A program made the position numbers and the translations under genes. Source: Prevotella sp. (GTDB lineage: Bacteria; Bacteroidota; Bacteroidia; Bacteroidales; Bacteroidaceae). Taken from it: a DNA stretch of 64,000 nt. The notes below the pieces were generated by a model. That model saw only the letters and a list, made by a program, of their open reading frames with translations, made no database searches and had not been told where the DNA came from. The stretch spans positions 1-64,000 of the forward strand of contig JAFSKJ010000069.1 of assembly GCA_017449025.1 (NCBI GenBank), read 5' to 3'. Positions within the stretch are counted from its first letter, which is position 1, and every line of letters begins with the position of its first letter. This document shows, one piece after another, positions 1 to 7,326 of this stretch.

Positions 1-51
1 CACCTTGCGGCCGGTCTCCTGACCTTTGATATTCAATACACTAACTTCCAT
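1..51 (-). CDS. rplD: Ribosomal protein L4, N-terminal fragment
   Basis: The minus strand reads ATG at 51 and stays open to the window edge, giving MEVSVLNIKGQETGRKV, the typical Bacteroidota L4 (uL4) start. L4 binds 23S rRNA and helps shape the peptide exit tunnel. Only 17 residues lie inside the window. It begins 1 nt after the rplC stop, so the two are translationally linked as in the S10 operon. The identity rests on this short match and on the position after L3. Confidence 0.85.
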   Translation of the reverse strand, partial: MEVSVLNIKGQETGRKV

Positions 52-52
52 G

Positions 53-667
53 TTACTTATTCACAATTACGGTTGAACCATTACATCCGGCGCAGCTTCC
101 CTTCACAAGGATCAAGTTGTGCTCCGGAATTACCTTTAACACTCTCAGGTTCTGAGTGGTGACGCGGTCGCAGCCCATGTGGCCGCCCATGCGCATACCT
201 TTGAACACTTTGGCGGGATACGAGCAGGCGCCGATAGAACCCGGCTTGCGGGCACGGTCGTCCTGACCGTGGGTGGACTGACCTACACCACCGAAACCGT
301 GGCGCTTCATAACACCCTGGAAACCTTTACCCTTAGAGGTGCCGACTACGTCGACGAACTGCACATCGTTGAAGATGTCCACCGTAATGGTGTCACCGAG
401 GTTGTACTCCTCGTCAAACTTGAACTCGGCCAAGTGGGCCTTGGGCGTTGTGTTGGCCTTCTTGAAGATACCCAACATGGGTTTGGTGGTGTTGCTCTCC
501 TTCTTCTCGCCGAAAGCGAGCTGAACGGCCTTGTAACCATCTTTCTCGACGGACTTCACCTGTGTCACAACGCAAGGACCAGCTTCGATAACAGTGCACG
601 GCACGTTCTTGCCGTCGGCACTGAAAACGGATGTCATTCCGATTTTCTTTCCTAATAATCCTGGCAT
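53..667 (-). CDS. rplC: 50S ribosomal protein L3
   Basis: Encodes 204 residues, the usual length for Bacteroidota L3 (uL3), which nucleates 23S rRNA folding and lies near the peptidyl transferase centre. It opens [15 protein letters not shown] and carries the [15 protein letters not shown] loop and the [14 protein letters not shown] stretch typical of L3. It heads the leftward part of the S10 operon here, with rplD following after 1 nt. The usual upstream gene rpsJ is absent: upstream instead lies a leader of about 190 nt and a promoter at 864-872. rpsJ is found alone near 60 kb. Confidence 0.97.
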   Translation of the reverse strand: MPGLLGKKIGMTSVFSADGKNVPCTVIEAGPCVVTQVKSVEKDGYKAVQLAFGEKKESNTTKPMLGIFKKANTTPKAHLAEFKFDEEYNLGDTITVDIFNDVQFVDVVGTSKGKGFQGVMKRHGFGGVGQSTHGQDDRARKPGSIGACSYPAKVFKGMRMGGHMGCDRVTTQNLRVLKVIPEHNLILVKGSCAGCNGSTVIVNK

Positions 668-863
668 TTCAGTTTTAAATGTTTAATATTAAATGTATAA
701 AGTTCTATATGTCTCTTATGTCTTCTGCCTCATCAACCATGCTCCACATTAGCCATATACACAGACAAAGAAGAAACAGCCTAAAGCTCTCTTTCGACAG
801 CTAAACTGCTCTTTTTCAGCGTATTGTTAGCGTAATGCCAGCGCAATAATCACTTTAGCGGCT

Positions 864-872
864 GCAAAGGTA
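864..872 (-). promoter_or_regulatory. Promoter -7 element for rplC-rplD
   Basis: The minus strand reads TACCTTTGC, the Bacteroidota TAnnTTTG(C) element. A plausible -33 TTG lies near 891-894 on the same strand. Predicted transcripts carry a leader of nearly 200 nt before rplC, long enough for autogenous control. The stretch 668-863 has no ORF and holds only A/T-rich leader sequence. Confidence 0.7.
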
Positions 873-980
873 CATATTATTATTGGATTACGCAACAGTT
901 TTTACACAGAAGATACGATTATTTAATATTTTTTAACTCCACTCTACTCAATAAGTGGCGGGAAATTGCAAATAATTGCT

Positions 981-989
981 TACCTTTGC
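981..989 (+). promoter_or_regulatory. Promoter -7 element for the GH43 gene
   Basis: TACCTTTGC lies about 30 nt before the ATG at 1020, with a TTG at 966-968 as a possible -33 element. It shows that the open frame running back to 966 is not translated from there, because it would begin upstream of the transcript. Confidence 0.7.
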
Positions 990-1019
990 AGTCCGATTGG
1001 TTTAAAACAAACGACAACT

Positions 1020-3005
1020 ATGGACAAAACAAGATTCTTACTTTCCGTAATCATCTTGGCTGCAACGACTATTCCCTCCTTTGCCGCCAAGAAGAAGGCA
1101 GTGGCCGAGGAGCCGAAGGACCCCAACGAGATGGTGGCCTATCTCTTCACCTACTTTAATAGTAACGACCCCAAGGATGAGCAGATATGCTATGCCATAT
1201 CCGACGACGGCTACAACTTCACGCCGCTGAACCATGGCATGCCCGTCATAGAGAGCGACACTATAGCCCTGACACAGTGCGTGCGCGACCCCCACATACT
1301 GCGCTGCGAGGATGGCAAGACCTTCTACATGGTATGCACCGACATGCGCTCTTCGCTGGGATGGTCCAGCAACCGCGGCATGGTGCTGATGAAGTCTACC
1401 GACCTCATCAACTGGCAGCACTCCACCGTAAACTTCCCCACCCGATACACTAAAGAGTGGAAGAATGTAATCCGCGTATGGGCGCCGGAGACCATCTACG
1501 ACCACAAGACTGGCAAGTACATGGTGTTCTACTCCCTGCGCACCAGCGACCCCGGGTCGTTCGACAAGATATACTACCAGTATGCCAACAGCGACTTCAC
1601 CGACCTGGAGGGTGAGCCACGCTGGCTCTTCGATGCCGGCAACGCCACCATCGACGGCGACATTGTCTACAATGATGCCGACAACCTCTACCACCTATTT
1701 TATAAGCAGGAGTCCGGGCGTGGCATTTACCAGGCCGTGGCCAAGGAGCTTACCGACAAGTGGCAGATGATCGACGGCAACGTTGAGCAGACCAAGGAGT
1801 CGGTAGAGGGCGTAGGCGTATGCAAGGCCATCGACGGCAAGTCGTGGATCATCATGTACGACTGCTACGGCAACGGCCACTACCAGTTCTGCCGCTCTGA
1901 AGACCTGAAGACCTTCCAGTTCGTGCAGAACACCGAGACGAAGGGCAAGTTCACGCCCCGCCACGGCACCATCTTACCCATTACACGCGCCGAGAAGGAA
2001 CGCCTGCTGAAGGAGTTCGGCAACCACCGCCAGCCCATCCTCACAGGTTTCCACGCCGACCCCGAGGTGCTGTACTCTAACAAGACCAAGAAGTACTACA
2101 TCTACAGCACCACCGACGGCACCCCCGGCTGGGGAGGCCACGACTTCAGCGTCTTCTCGTCGTCCGACCTCATCAACTGGACCGACGAGGGCAAGATGCT
2201 CGACGTCAAGGGCGACCAGGTGCCCTGGGCCACCGGCAATGCGTGGGCACCGTGCATAGAGGAAGTAAAGCAGAAGGACGGCACCTACAAGTACTACTTC
2301 TACTTCTCTGCCCACAACCCCAAGAGCAATCGCAAGGAGATCGGAGTAGCCGTGAGCGACAGCCCTACGGGGCCGTTCGTGGATAGCGGCGCTCCCATCA
2401 TCACCGATGCCGACCGCCCAGCAGAGGCCCGCGGCGGGCAGGCCATCGATGTCGACGTGTTCAAAGACCCGAAGACCGGCAAGCACTACCTGTACTGGGG
2501 CAACGGCTTCATGGCCGGCGCGGAACTCAACGACGACATGCTCTCTGTGAAGAAGGAGACCATACAGCTGATGACACCCAAGGGCGGCAACCTGCAGACG
2601 TGGGCTTTCCGCGAGGGTGCCTACGTCTTCCACCGCAAGGGCACCTACTACTTCCTCTGGTCAGTCGACGACACCGGCTCTCCCAACTACCATGTCTGCT
2701 ACGGCACGGCAAAGTCGCCACTCGGCCCCATCAACATCAACCCCGACAGCTACTTGGTGATAAAGCAGAAGCCTGAGGACAAGATCTACGGCACGGCGCA
2801 CAACTCCATACTCCAGATTCCCGGCCGCGACGAGTGGTACATTGTCTACCACCGCATCAACAAGAACTTCGCCGACAAGAAGTTCGGCGGCGGCGTGCCC
2901 GGAACCCACCGCGAGGTATGCATCGACCGTCTGACGTTCGACCGCCAGGGCCGCATCATCCCCGTCACCCCGACGCTCAACGGTCCCGAGCCTCTAATCA
3001 AATAA
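1020..3005 (+). CDS. Secreted tandem GH43 glycoside hydrolase
   Basis: Encodes 661 residues from ATG 1020 with signal peptide MDKTRFLLSVIILAATTIPSFA. Two five-bladed beta-propeller modules of GH43 type follow. The first (about 30-330) has RDPHIL and a WAPE blade motif. The second (about 340-655) has the better signature: GFHADPEV (base Asp), IDVDVF (pKa-modulating Asp) and REGAYVFHRKG (acid Glu). GH43 enzymes cleave arabinan, xylan or related plant side chains with inversion. Fused modules suggest action on a mixed linkage, but the substrate cannot be read from sequence. It stands alone with its own promoter, and no other glycan gene is adjacent on this strand. Confidence 0.88.
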   Translation: MDKTRFLLSVIILAATTIPSFAAKKKAVAEEPKDPNEMVAYLFTYFNSNDPKDEQICYAISDDGYNFTPLNHGMPVIESDTIALTQCVRDPHILRCEDGKTFYMVCTDMRSSLGWSSNRGMVLMKSTDLINWQHSTVNFPTRYTKEWKNVIRVWAPETIYDHKTGKYMVFYSLRTSDPGSFDKIYYQYANSDFTDLEGEPRWLFDAGNATIDGDIVYNDADNLYHLFYKQESGRGIYQAVAKELTDKWQMIDGNVEQTKESVEGVGVCKAIDGKSWIIMYDCYGNGHYQFCRSEDLKTFQFVQNTETKGKFTPRHGTILPITRAEKERLLKEFGNHRQPILTGFHADPEVLYSNKTKKYYIYSTTDGTPGWGGHDFSVFSSSDLINWTDEGKMLDVKGDQVPWATGNAWAPCIEEVKQKDGTYKYYFYFSAHNPKSNRKEIGVAVSDSPTGPFVDSGAPIITDADRPAEARGGQAIDVDVFKDPKTGKHYLYWGNGFMAGAELNDDMLSVKKETIQLMTPKGGNLQTWAFREGAYVFHRKGTYYFLWSVDDTGSPNYHVCYGTAKSPLGPININPDSYLVIKQKPEDKIYGTAHNSILQIPGRDEWYIVYHRINKNFADKKFGGGVPGTHREVCIDRLTFDRQGRIIPVTPTLNGPEPLIK

Positions 3006-3023
3006 AAATTTTTCATAAAAATG

Positions 3024-3145
3024 GCGTGAAACATGCCTGACAGCGAGTGGCACTCTACGGTCGTAGAGTGCCACTTAATTTTAAATAAGTGCCACTCCAG
3101 CTCCGTAGAGTGCCACTCTACGAATGAAGCCTCGATGTTTCACGC
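3024..3145. repeat. Dispersed palindromic element, family A (copy 1)
   Basis: Bounded by the inverted repeat GCGTGAAACAT / ATGTTTCACGC and filled with palindromic units around GTGGCACT and AGTGCCAC joined by CTACGG/CCGTAG. A second copy with the same ends lies at 60631-60755, and core-only units lie at 30225-30285. It starts 19 nt after the GH43 stop, so it may also act as the transcript's 3' structure. Confidence 0.75.
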
Positions 3146-3370
3146 TCAAAAGTGTAAAGTAAATTCAGAAAGCCGTTGACCTTTGGACAGAAAAAAGGAA
3201 AAACGGAAGCATTTTCAGTGAGGTTTTTGGGGGTAAATCACACCCCATTGTAACCCCTCTCGCAGAACTTCGTAGGGACTTACTTCATGTATGTCCAAAA
3301 CACGTATTTAAAGAATATTTATGAAAAATTTTGACTAAAGGAGGGGTTGAAAACGGCCTGAAAGGCCGTC

Positions 3371-3421
3371 TATCGGGGAGTCCACGATGCCATAGGCATC
3401 AGATAAGGGTAGCCAGGCTCT
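3371..3421. repeat. Dispersed TAGCCAG repeat (short copy)
   Basis: Contains the hairpin GATGCCATAGGCATC followed by GGGTAGCCAGGCT, shared with copies near 35930-35998, 38773-38835 and 60903-60960. It lies in the non-coding interval 3006-3773, which otherwise holds repeat elements and a terminator only. Confidence 0.5.
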
Positions 3422-3442
3422 AAGCATTATGCAAGAAAAAGC

Positions 3443-3688
3443 GAGCTGTACGGTTGGATCTCAGTATGACCCCAATGGGGTCGCCGCTCAGTAACCGTAG
3501 TGTCCGAAGGACCTGCGGAAAAAAGAACGCCGCGGATTGCACTCTGAAAGAGTGCCCCAACTATGCCAATGGGCGACCCCCTTGGGGTCGATATCGCCTT
3601 TTACCTTCTTCTCCGGGGGTACTTCGCACCACCCGGTTACTGAGCGGCGACCGCTTTGCGGTCATACATCGTGGCAACCGTATCAGTT
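3443..3688. repeat. Dispersed hairpin-rich element, family B (copy 1)
   Basis: About 246 bp flanked by the imperfect inverted repeat GAGCTGTACGGTTG / CAACCGTATCAGTTC. Inside are small hairpins in a fixed order: GACCCCAATGGGGTC, GTCCGAAGGAC, ACTCTGAAAGAGT, a GGGGGT/ACCCCC-type unit and GACCGCTTTGCGGTC. The same modules recur at 61047-61282 in reversed relative orientation. There is no credible coding: the open frames through it are shadows. It is probably a non-autonomous mobile or structured-RNA repeat. Confidence 0.7.
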
Positions 3689-3692
3689 CAAG

Positions 3693-3732
3693 AAAAAGCG
3701 AGCGAAGGCATGTTGCTTTTGCCTTCGCTCGC
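3693..3732 (-). terminator. Rho-independent terminator of the 3774-7118 gene
   Basis: A perfect 13-bp stem (3698-3710 with 3720-3732, GCGAGCGAAGGCA) is followed on the minus strand by a run of T (A-run 3693-3697). It lies about 40 nt past the stop of the leftward gene. Confidence 0.8.
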
Positions 3733-3773
3733 AGTTGTTACAGCTATTCAGTGATAGCCGTTAAGAGCAGTCA

Positions 3774-6700
3774 TTACTTTATCACTACCTTCTTTCCGTT
3801 CTTGACATAGATGCCCTTCTGCGGCTGGCTTACCTCCACACCTTGCAGGTTGAACACCTTGGCAGCAGCATCGGCGGTCTGGATGTTCTTGATGCCCACG
3901 GCCGTCGGATCGATGGTGAACTCAGTGGTGACGTAGGCGTTGTTGTCCTTGAAGTTCGGGAAAGCAGTGGTAGCCATCACGCCGTGAATCTTCTCCTCGC
4001 CCTGTGCCTTGATGAACGTGAACTTACCTGGCTCGGTCACTGTGTAGTCAGTGCCCTCGACAAGTGTAGCACTGCTTGCTGTCACGAAGGTGTAAGTAGT
4101 GGTGGCAGGCTCGGAGAGGACTCCTGTGGCTGTCAGCTGCGAGCTGAGGTCAAGCTCTGTCAGTGTCTCGGCAACCTCGTAGGCAGCCTGAGGAGCGTAG
4201 TTGTACGTCTTCACGTTGGCAGTCTTTGTGGGAAGAGTAGCCAGTGTGAACTTGTTGTTCTGGATGTACACGAGCGACTTCTCGGGAACCTTGTCCAGAT
4301 CCTTCAGCTCTGTAAGCTCGTTGTTGTTGAGTGAAAGAGTGATCTTCTTGATTGCACCACTATTGTTAAGTGCAGTGTACTCAGCGGGCAGTGTAACCTG
4401 GCTCAGCTTGTTATACTGGAGATAGATGCCCGTAAGCTTAATATTCTTGCTCAGGTCGGCAGAAGCCAGCTTGCCCTGCTTGCCATCGGCGCCCTGTATT
4501 GACAGATAATCCAGCTCAGTGTTCTTGCTCACGTCGATGCTCTCAATCTGCGGCTCAAATGCAGACTGGGCTGTAGAGTTGATGGTCAGCGAAGTAAGTC
4601 CTGCTACCTTCGATACGTCCACGGTCTTCACAGGGCTGTTGTTGAAGCTGAACTGAGTCATCTTCTCGTAGGCGGGAAGTGCCACGCTCTCTACGTTGGC
4701 TCCGGTGATGCTCATCTGAACCACGTTCATCAGCTTGGGCTGGTCGAAAGAGGAAGGAATAGCTCCAGAAGCAACGAGATACCAGATGTCGTTGTTTCCG
4801 CTGACCGTGATTGTTCCGTCGCCGGCAACAGTGCCCTTGAATACGGTGGCAGGACCAGTGCTGTCGTCTTCCTGCTTGGGACCGGCATTGTTGATGCCAA
4901 CCTTGGCCTCTTGCGGGTTGCCGTCGCCGAAGTCTACGGTGAAGGTATCCTCAGTGTCATATACGCCGAAGGTCAATGAAACCTCCTCGCCAACAGTACC
5001 CTTCAGGGTAAGCAAAGGCTTCGGAGCTTCCTTGAAGGTGATGGTCCAGCGTGGGTCGCCAAGGCTCTCGGGAGCCGTGCCTTCCACTGCGAATGTAGCG
5101 TTAAAGTTACCAGAAGCGGCATCGGTGAAGGTCACCACGCCAGCCACGCTGTTCTCTACCGGCTCGTCTGAGTCACCAGTTTCTTCATTAGCACTGGTGT
5201 CTGCATCATCAAAGTTAAAGGCATTACCTGTTATAGTCCAAACAGGATTCTTTCCGCCCTGACCACCATTAATGCCCTTGATGGTCTGTCCTTTCTTACC
5301 GCAGTTCACGAAGATGTTATTCTCTACGTCATAGATAATCCAAGTCTGATTGCTCTGACGGTGTGAGAAGAAATTCTTGGCCTTGGTAAGGTTATACATC
5401 GTGTTGTTCTTTATCACAAATGTCTGTGTTGGTTCACCATCTCCATCAACATCACCATCATACTCAGTTGCCTTCTGTCCACTCTGAGAGCTGTAGAGTG
5501 ATTTTTCGGTTGCAGTCAGAGCATAGATGGTGGAGTTGGTGATAGTGAAGACACGCGCCGCACTACCCTTGGTGAAATCAAATGCCGTAACGTCGGCAGC
5601 CAGTTCAATAACACAGTTGTCGATGGTAAACCCAGTATAAATATTGTTCTTTACTGCGCTGTAGAACACAGCTTTGCTCAGGTCATTCACGTTGACATCC
5701 TTCATCGAAAATGAAGAAACTACCCATTCTGCGGGATCTTCCTCTCCATCCCTTACAAACATGGCATTACCACTTTCCAGACCACTGGCGTCGATGGTAG
5801 CACCGTTACCATTGATTTCGAAAGCGCCAAAGGCTTTGATTGGCTGGGTGAGAGTGTATGTTATACCCTGCTTCAGGTTGATGGTGATGTTGCGAACATT
5901 CTTTCCAGCCTTGGCAGCCTCTAAGGCAGCGGCAATGTCGCCCTCGGCGGGAGAAATCTCTATGTCAACAGGTTCTGCAGCGGCAGCAGCCTCAGTGAGA
6001 TACATGCCAGTGACGATTACGCCATCGCCCCATCCCTGCTTCTTGATGCAGTGCAGGCGGGCAAAGCCATAGTCTTCGACAATAGCGGCCAGATTGAGCG
6101 TATATACACCATCCTCTGCTGTGAGGTATTTCTCTGTAGACCATGTGAATTCGTTGTTGGGGTTGATGTCGAGCATCTTCGAATCCTCCATGGTAGCAGC
6201 CTGCTGGCCTTCATTCACAAGACGGTTCAGGCAGAAGCGGGGCTTCACAGTGCCGGCAGTGGTGACTACAAGCGTCTGATAGTTTGTCAGGTCGGCCCAC
6301 TTCAACTCACTCACATTACCGTCGCCGTATGGCAGGTCACTGGCCTTGAACAGCACAGGATTGCATCCTAAATCAGTGCCGTCACCAGGCTCATCTACGC
6401 TGGCATATTGCTTGAACATATCTCCTGTCAGTTCGCTGTATCCATCTTCGAGAGTCAGACCAGCTACAGCTTCCTCAATGGCAGTCTTGGCACCAGTCAG
6501 GCTTGACTCTGTAGCATCAGAAGCAGCCAGAGCCGTCTCACCATCGGAGATTGCACTCTGAAGAGCGCTCCAGCTGGATGCGGTCTTGGCAAACGAACTC
6601 TGCATCTTGCCGATGGTAATAGCATCTGAAAGCAACTTCTTGTAGGAAGCCAGAGGATCCTGACTCTTTACGAGATACACCTCGTTCACTTTCACCTTTC

Positions 6701-7118
6701 CACTGGCATTGTAGCCTGATAGACAAATCTCGGAACAGTTGGTCAAATAACTTTGGTCCATATCAAAGTCGGCAAGGTTATATTCCTTTTTGCCAGACTC
6801 GGTAATGATGGTTTGTCCACCAGCGGTTGTTCCCTTGTCGGTGGCATAGAACATGAAGCGGTAGCCATCGCCCTCTAAAATCTCACAATCAACTACAAGC
6901 TTTGAATACTCTGCAAGATTGCCCGTCGGCAAACCGATGTTGTGAAGCTGGTTTCCCCACTGAGACTCCCATGAGAATGTCATATTCTCGGCATCCCATG
7001 TAATACCAGATGGACTTTCGAAGGTGGCATAGACCTTCTCCTCTTCCTGTGCATTTGCACTAAAGCATCCCGCCAATAGCAGGAAGGCAGTGCAGAACAA
7101 CTTTGTAAAATTTGTCAT
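3774..7118 (-). CDS. Large secreted beta-helix and leucine-rich-repeat surface protein
   Basis: Encodes 1114 residues. A signal peptide ends at about residue 23 (FSANAQ). An N-terminal beta-sandwich-like stretch (25-150) is followed by a helical FIVAR-like stretch (about 155-225) and a second sandwich-like part. A right-handed parallel beta-helix region (about 395-690) has ladders such as ITINLKQGITYTL, INGNGATIDASG and FVIKNNTMYNL, as in DUF4957/DUF5123 pectate-lyase-like proteins. Leucine-rich repeats of the type ASADLSKNIKLTGIYLQ lie at about 830-985. The tail NLQGVEVSQPQKGIYVKNGKKVVIK matches tails of five other proteins here and resembles a type IX sorting end. The function is unknown: polysaccharide binding or lyase activity is possible, but no catalytic residues were identified. 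It is monocistronic, with a promoter at 7205-7213 and a terminator at 3693-3732. Confidence 0.75.
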   Translation of the reverse strand: MTNFTKLFCTAFLLLAGCFSANAQEEEKVYATFESPSGITWDAENMTFSWESQWGNQLHNIGLPTGNLAEYSKLVVDCEILEGDGYRFMFYATDKGTTAGGQTIITESGKKEYNLADFDMDQSYLTNCSEICLSGYNASGKVKVNEVYLVKSQDPLASYKKLLSDAITIGKMQSSFAKTASSWSALQSAISDGETALAASDATESSLTGAKTAIEEAVAGLTLEDGYSELTGDMFKQYASVDEPGDGTDLGCNPVLFKASDLPYGDGNVSELKWADLTNYQTLVVTTAGTVKPRFCLNRLVNEGQQAATMEDSKMLDINPNNEFTWSTEKYLTAEDGVYTLNLAAIVEDYGFARLHCIKKQGWGDGVIVTGMYLTEAAAAAEPVDIEISPAEGDIAAALEAAKAGKNVRNITINLKQGITYTLTQPIKAFGAFEINGNGATIDASGLESGNAMFVRDGEEDPAEWVVSSFSMKDVNVNDLSKAVFYSAVKNNIYTGFTIDNCVIELAADVTAFDFTKGSAARVFTITNSTIYALTATEKSLYSSQSGQKATEYDGDVDGDGEPTQTFVIKNNTMYNLTKAKNFFSHRQSNQTWIIYDVENNIFVNCGKKGQTIKGINGGQGGKNPVWTITGNAFNFDDADTSANEETGDSDEPVENSVAGVVTFTDAASGNFNATFAVEGTAPESLGDPRWTITFKEAPKPLLTLKGTVGEEVSLTFGVYDTEDTFTVDFGDGNPQEAKVGINNAGPKQEDDSTGPATVFKGTVAGDGTITVSGNNDIWYLVASGAIPSSFDQPKLMNVVQMSITGANVESVALPAYEKMTQFSFNNSPVKTVDVSKVAGLTSLTINSTAQSAFEPQIESIDVSKNTELDYLSIQGADGKQGKLASADLSKNIKLTGIYLQYNKLSQVTLPAEYTALNNSGAIKKITLSLNNNELTELKDLDKVPEKSLVYIQNNKFTLATLPTKTANVKTYNYAPQAAYEVAETLTELDLSSQLTATGVLSEPATTTYTFVTASSATLVEGTDYTVTEPGKFTFIKAQGEEKIHGVMATTAFPNFKDNNAYVTTEFTIDPTAVGIKNIQTADAAAKVFNLQGVEVSQPQKGIYVKNGKKVVIK

Positions 7119-7204
7119 AGAATTAATGCGTTAGTTAATAAAATATTTAAACAAAATGAGTTATCACTTCTTTGTTGTCACCTTTAGGCTTTAGCAATTC
7201 GCCT

Positions 7205-7213
7205 GCAAATGTA
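7205..7213 (-). promoter_or_regulatory. Promoter -7 element for the 3774-7118 gene
   Basis: The minus strand reads TACATTTGC, giving a leader of about 80 nt. It is divergent from the susC promoter 85 bp away, so the two may share regulators. Confidence 0.65.
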
Positions 7214-7296
7214 CAAAAAAGATTGGAAAAGCGAAAAGAATTAGGTTAAAAATTACATTTTTGCTGATGAAATTTGCAGAATTAATTAATTTTATG

Positions 7297-7305
7297 TAAT
7301 TTTGC
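7297..7305 (+). promoter_or_regulatory. Promoter -7 element for susC
   Basis: TAATTTTGC with TTTG at 7273-7276 as the -33 element, about 20 nt apart, the canonical Bacteroidota spacing. It gives a very short leader before the first ATG at 7327. Confidence 0.7.
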
Positions 7306-7326
7306 GGCATCCTTATCAAGGAAACA

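Noticed and set aside
179..655. 158-codon open frame opposite rplC
   Set aside because: Antisense shadow of a conserved ribosomal gene, with no promoter or recognisable domains.
966..1019. Upstream extension of the GH43 frame
   Set aside because: It overlaps the promoter element at 981-989, and the signal peptide begins cleanly at ATG 1020.
3446..3690. CRISPR-like array
   Set aside because: The repeated units are hairpins of different sequence and spacing, not identical direct repeats with unique spacers, and no cas genes are present.
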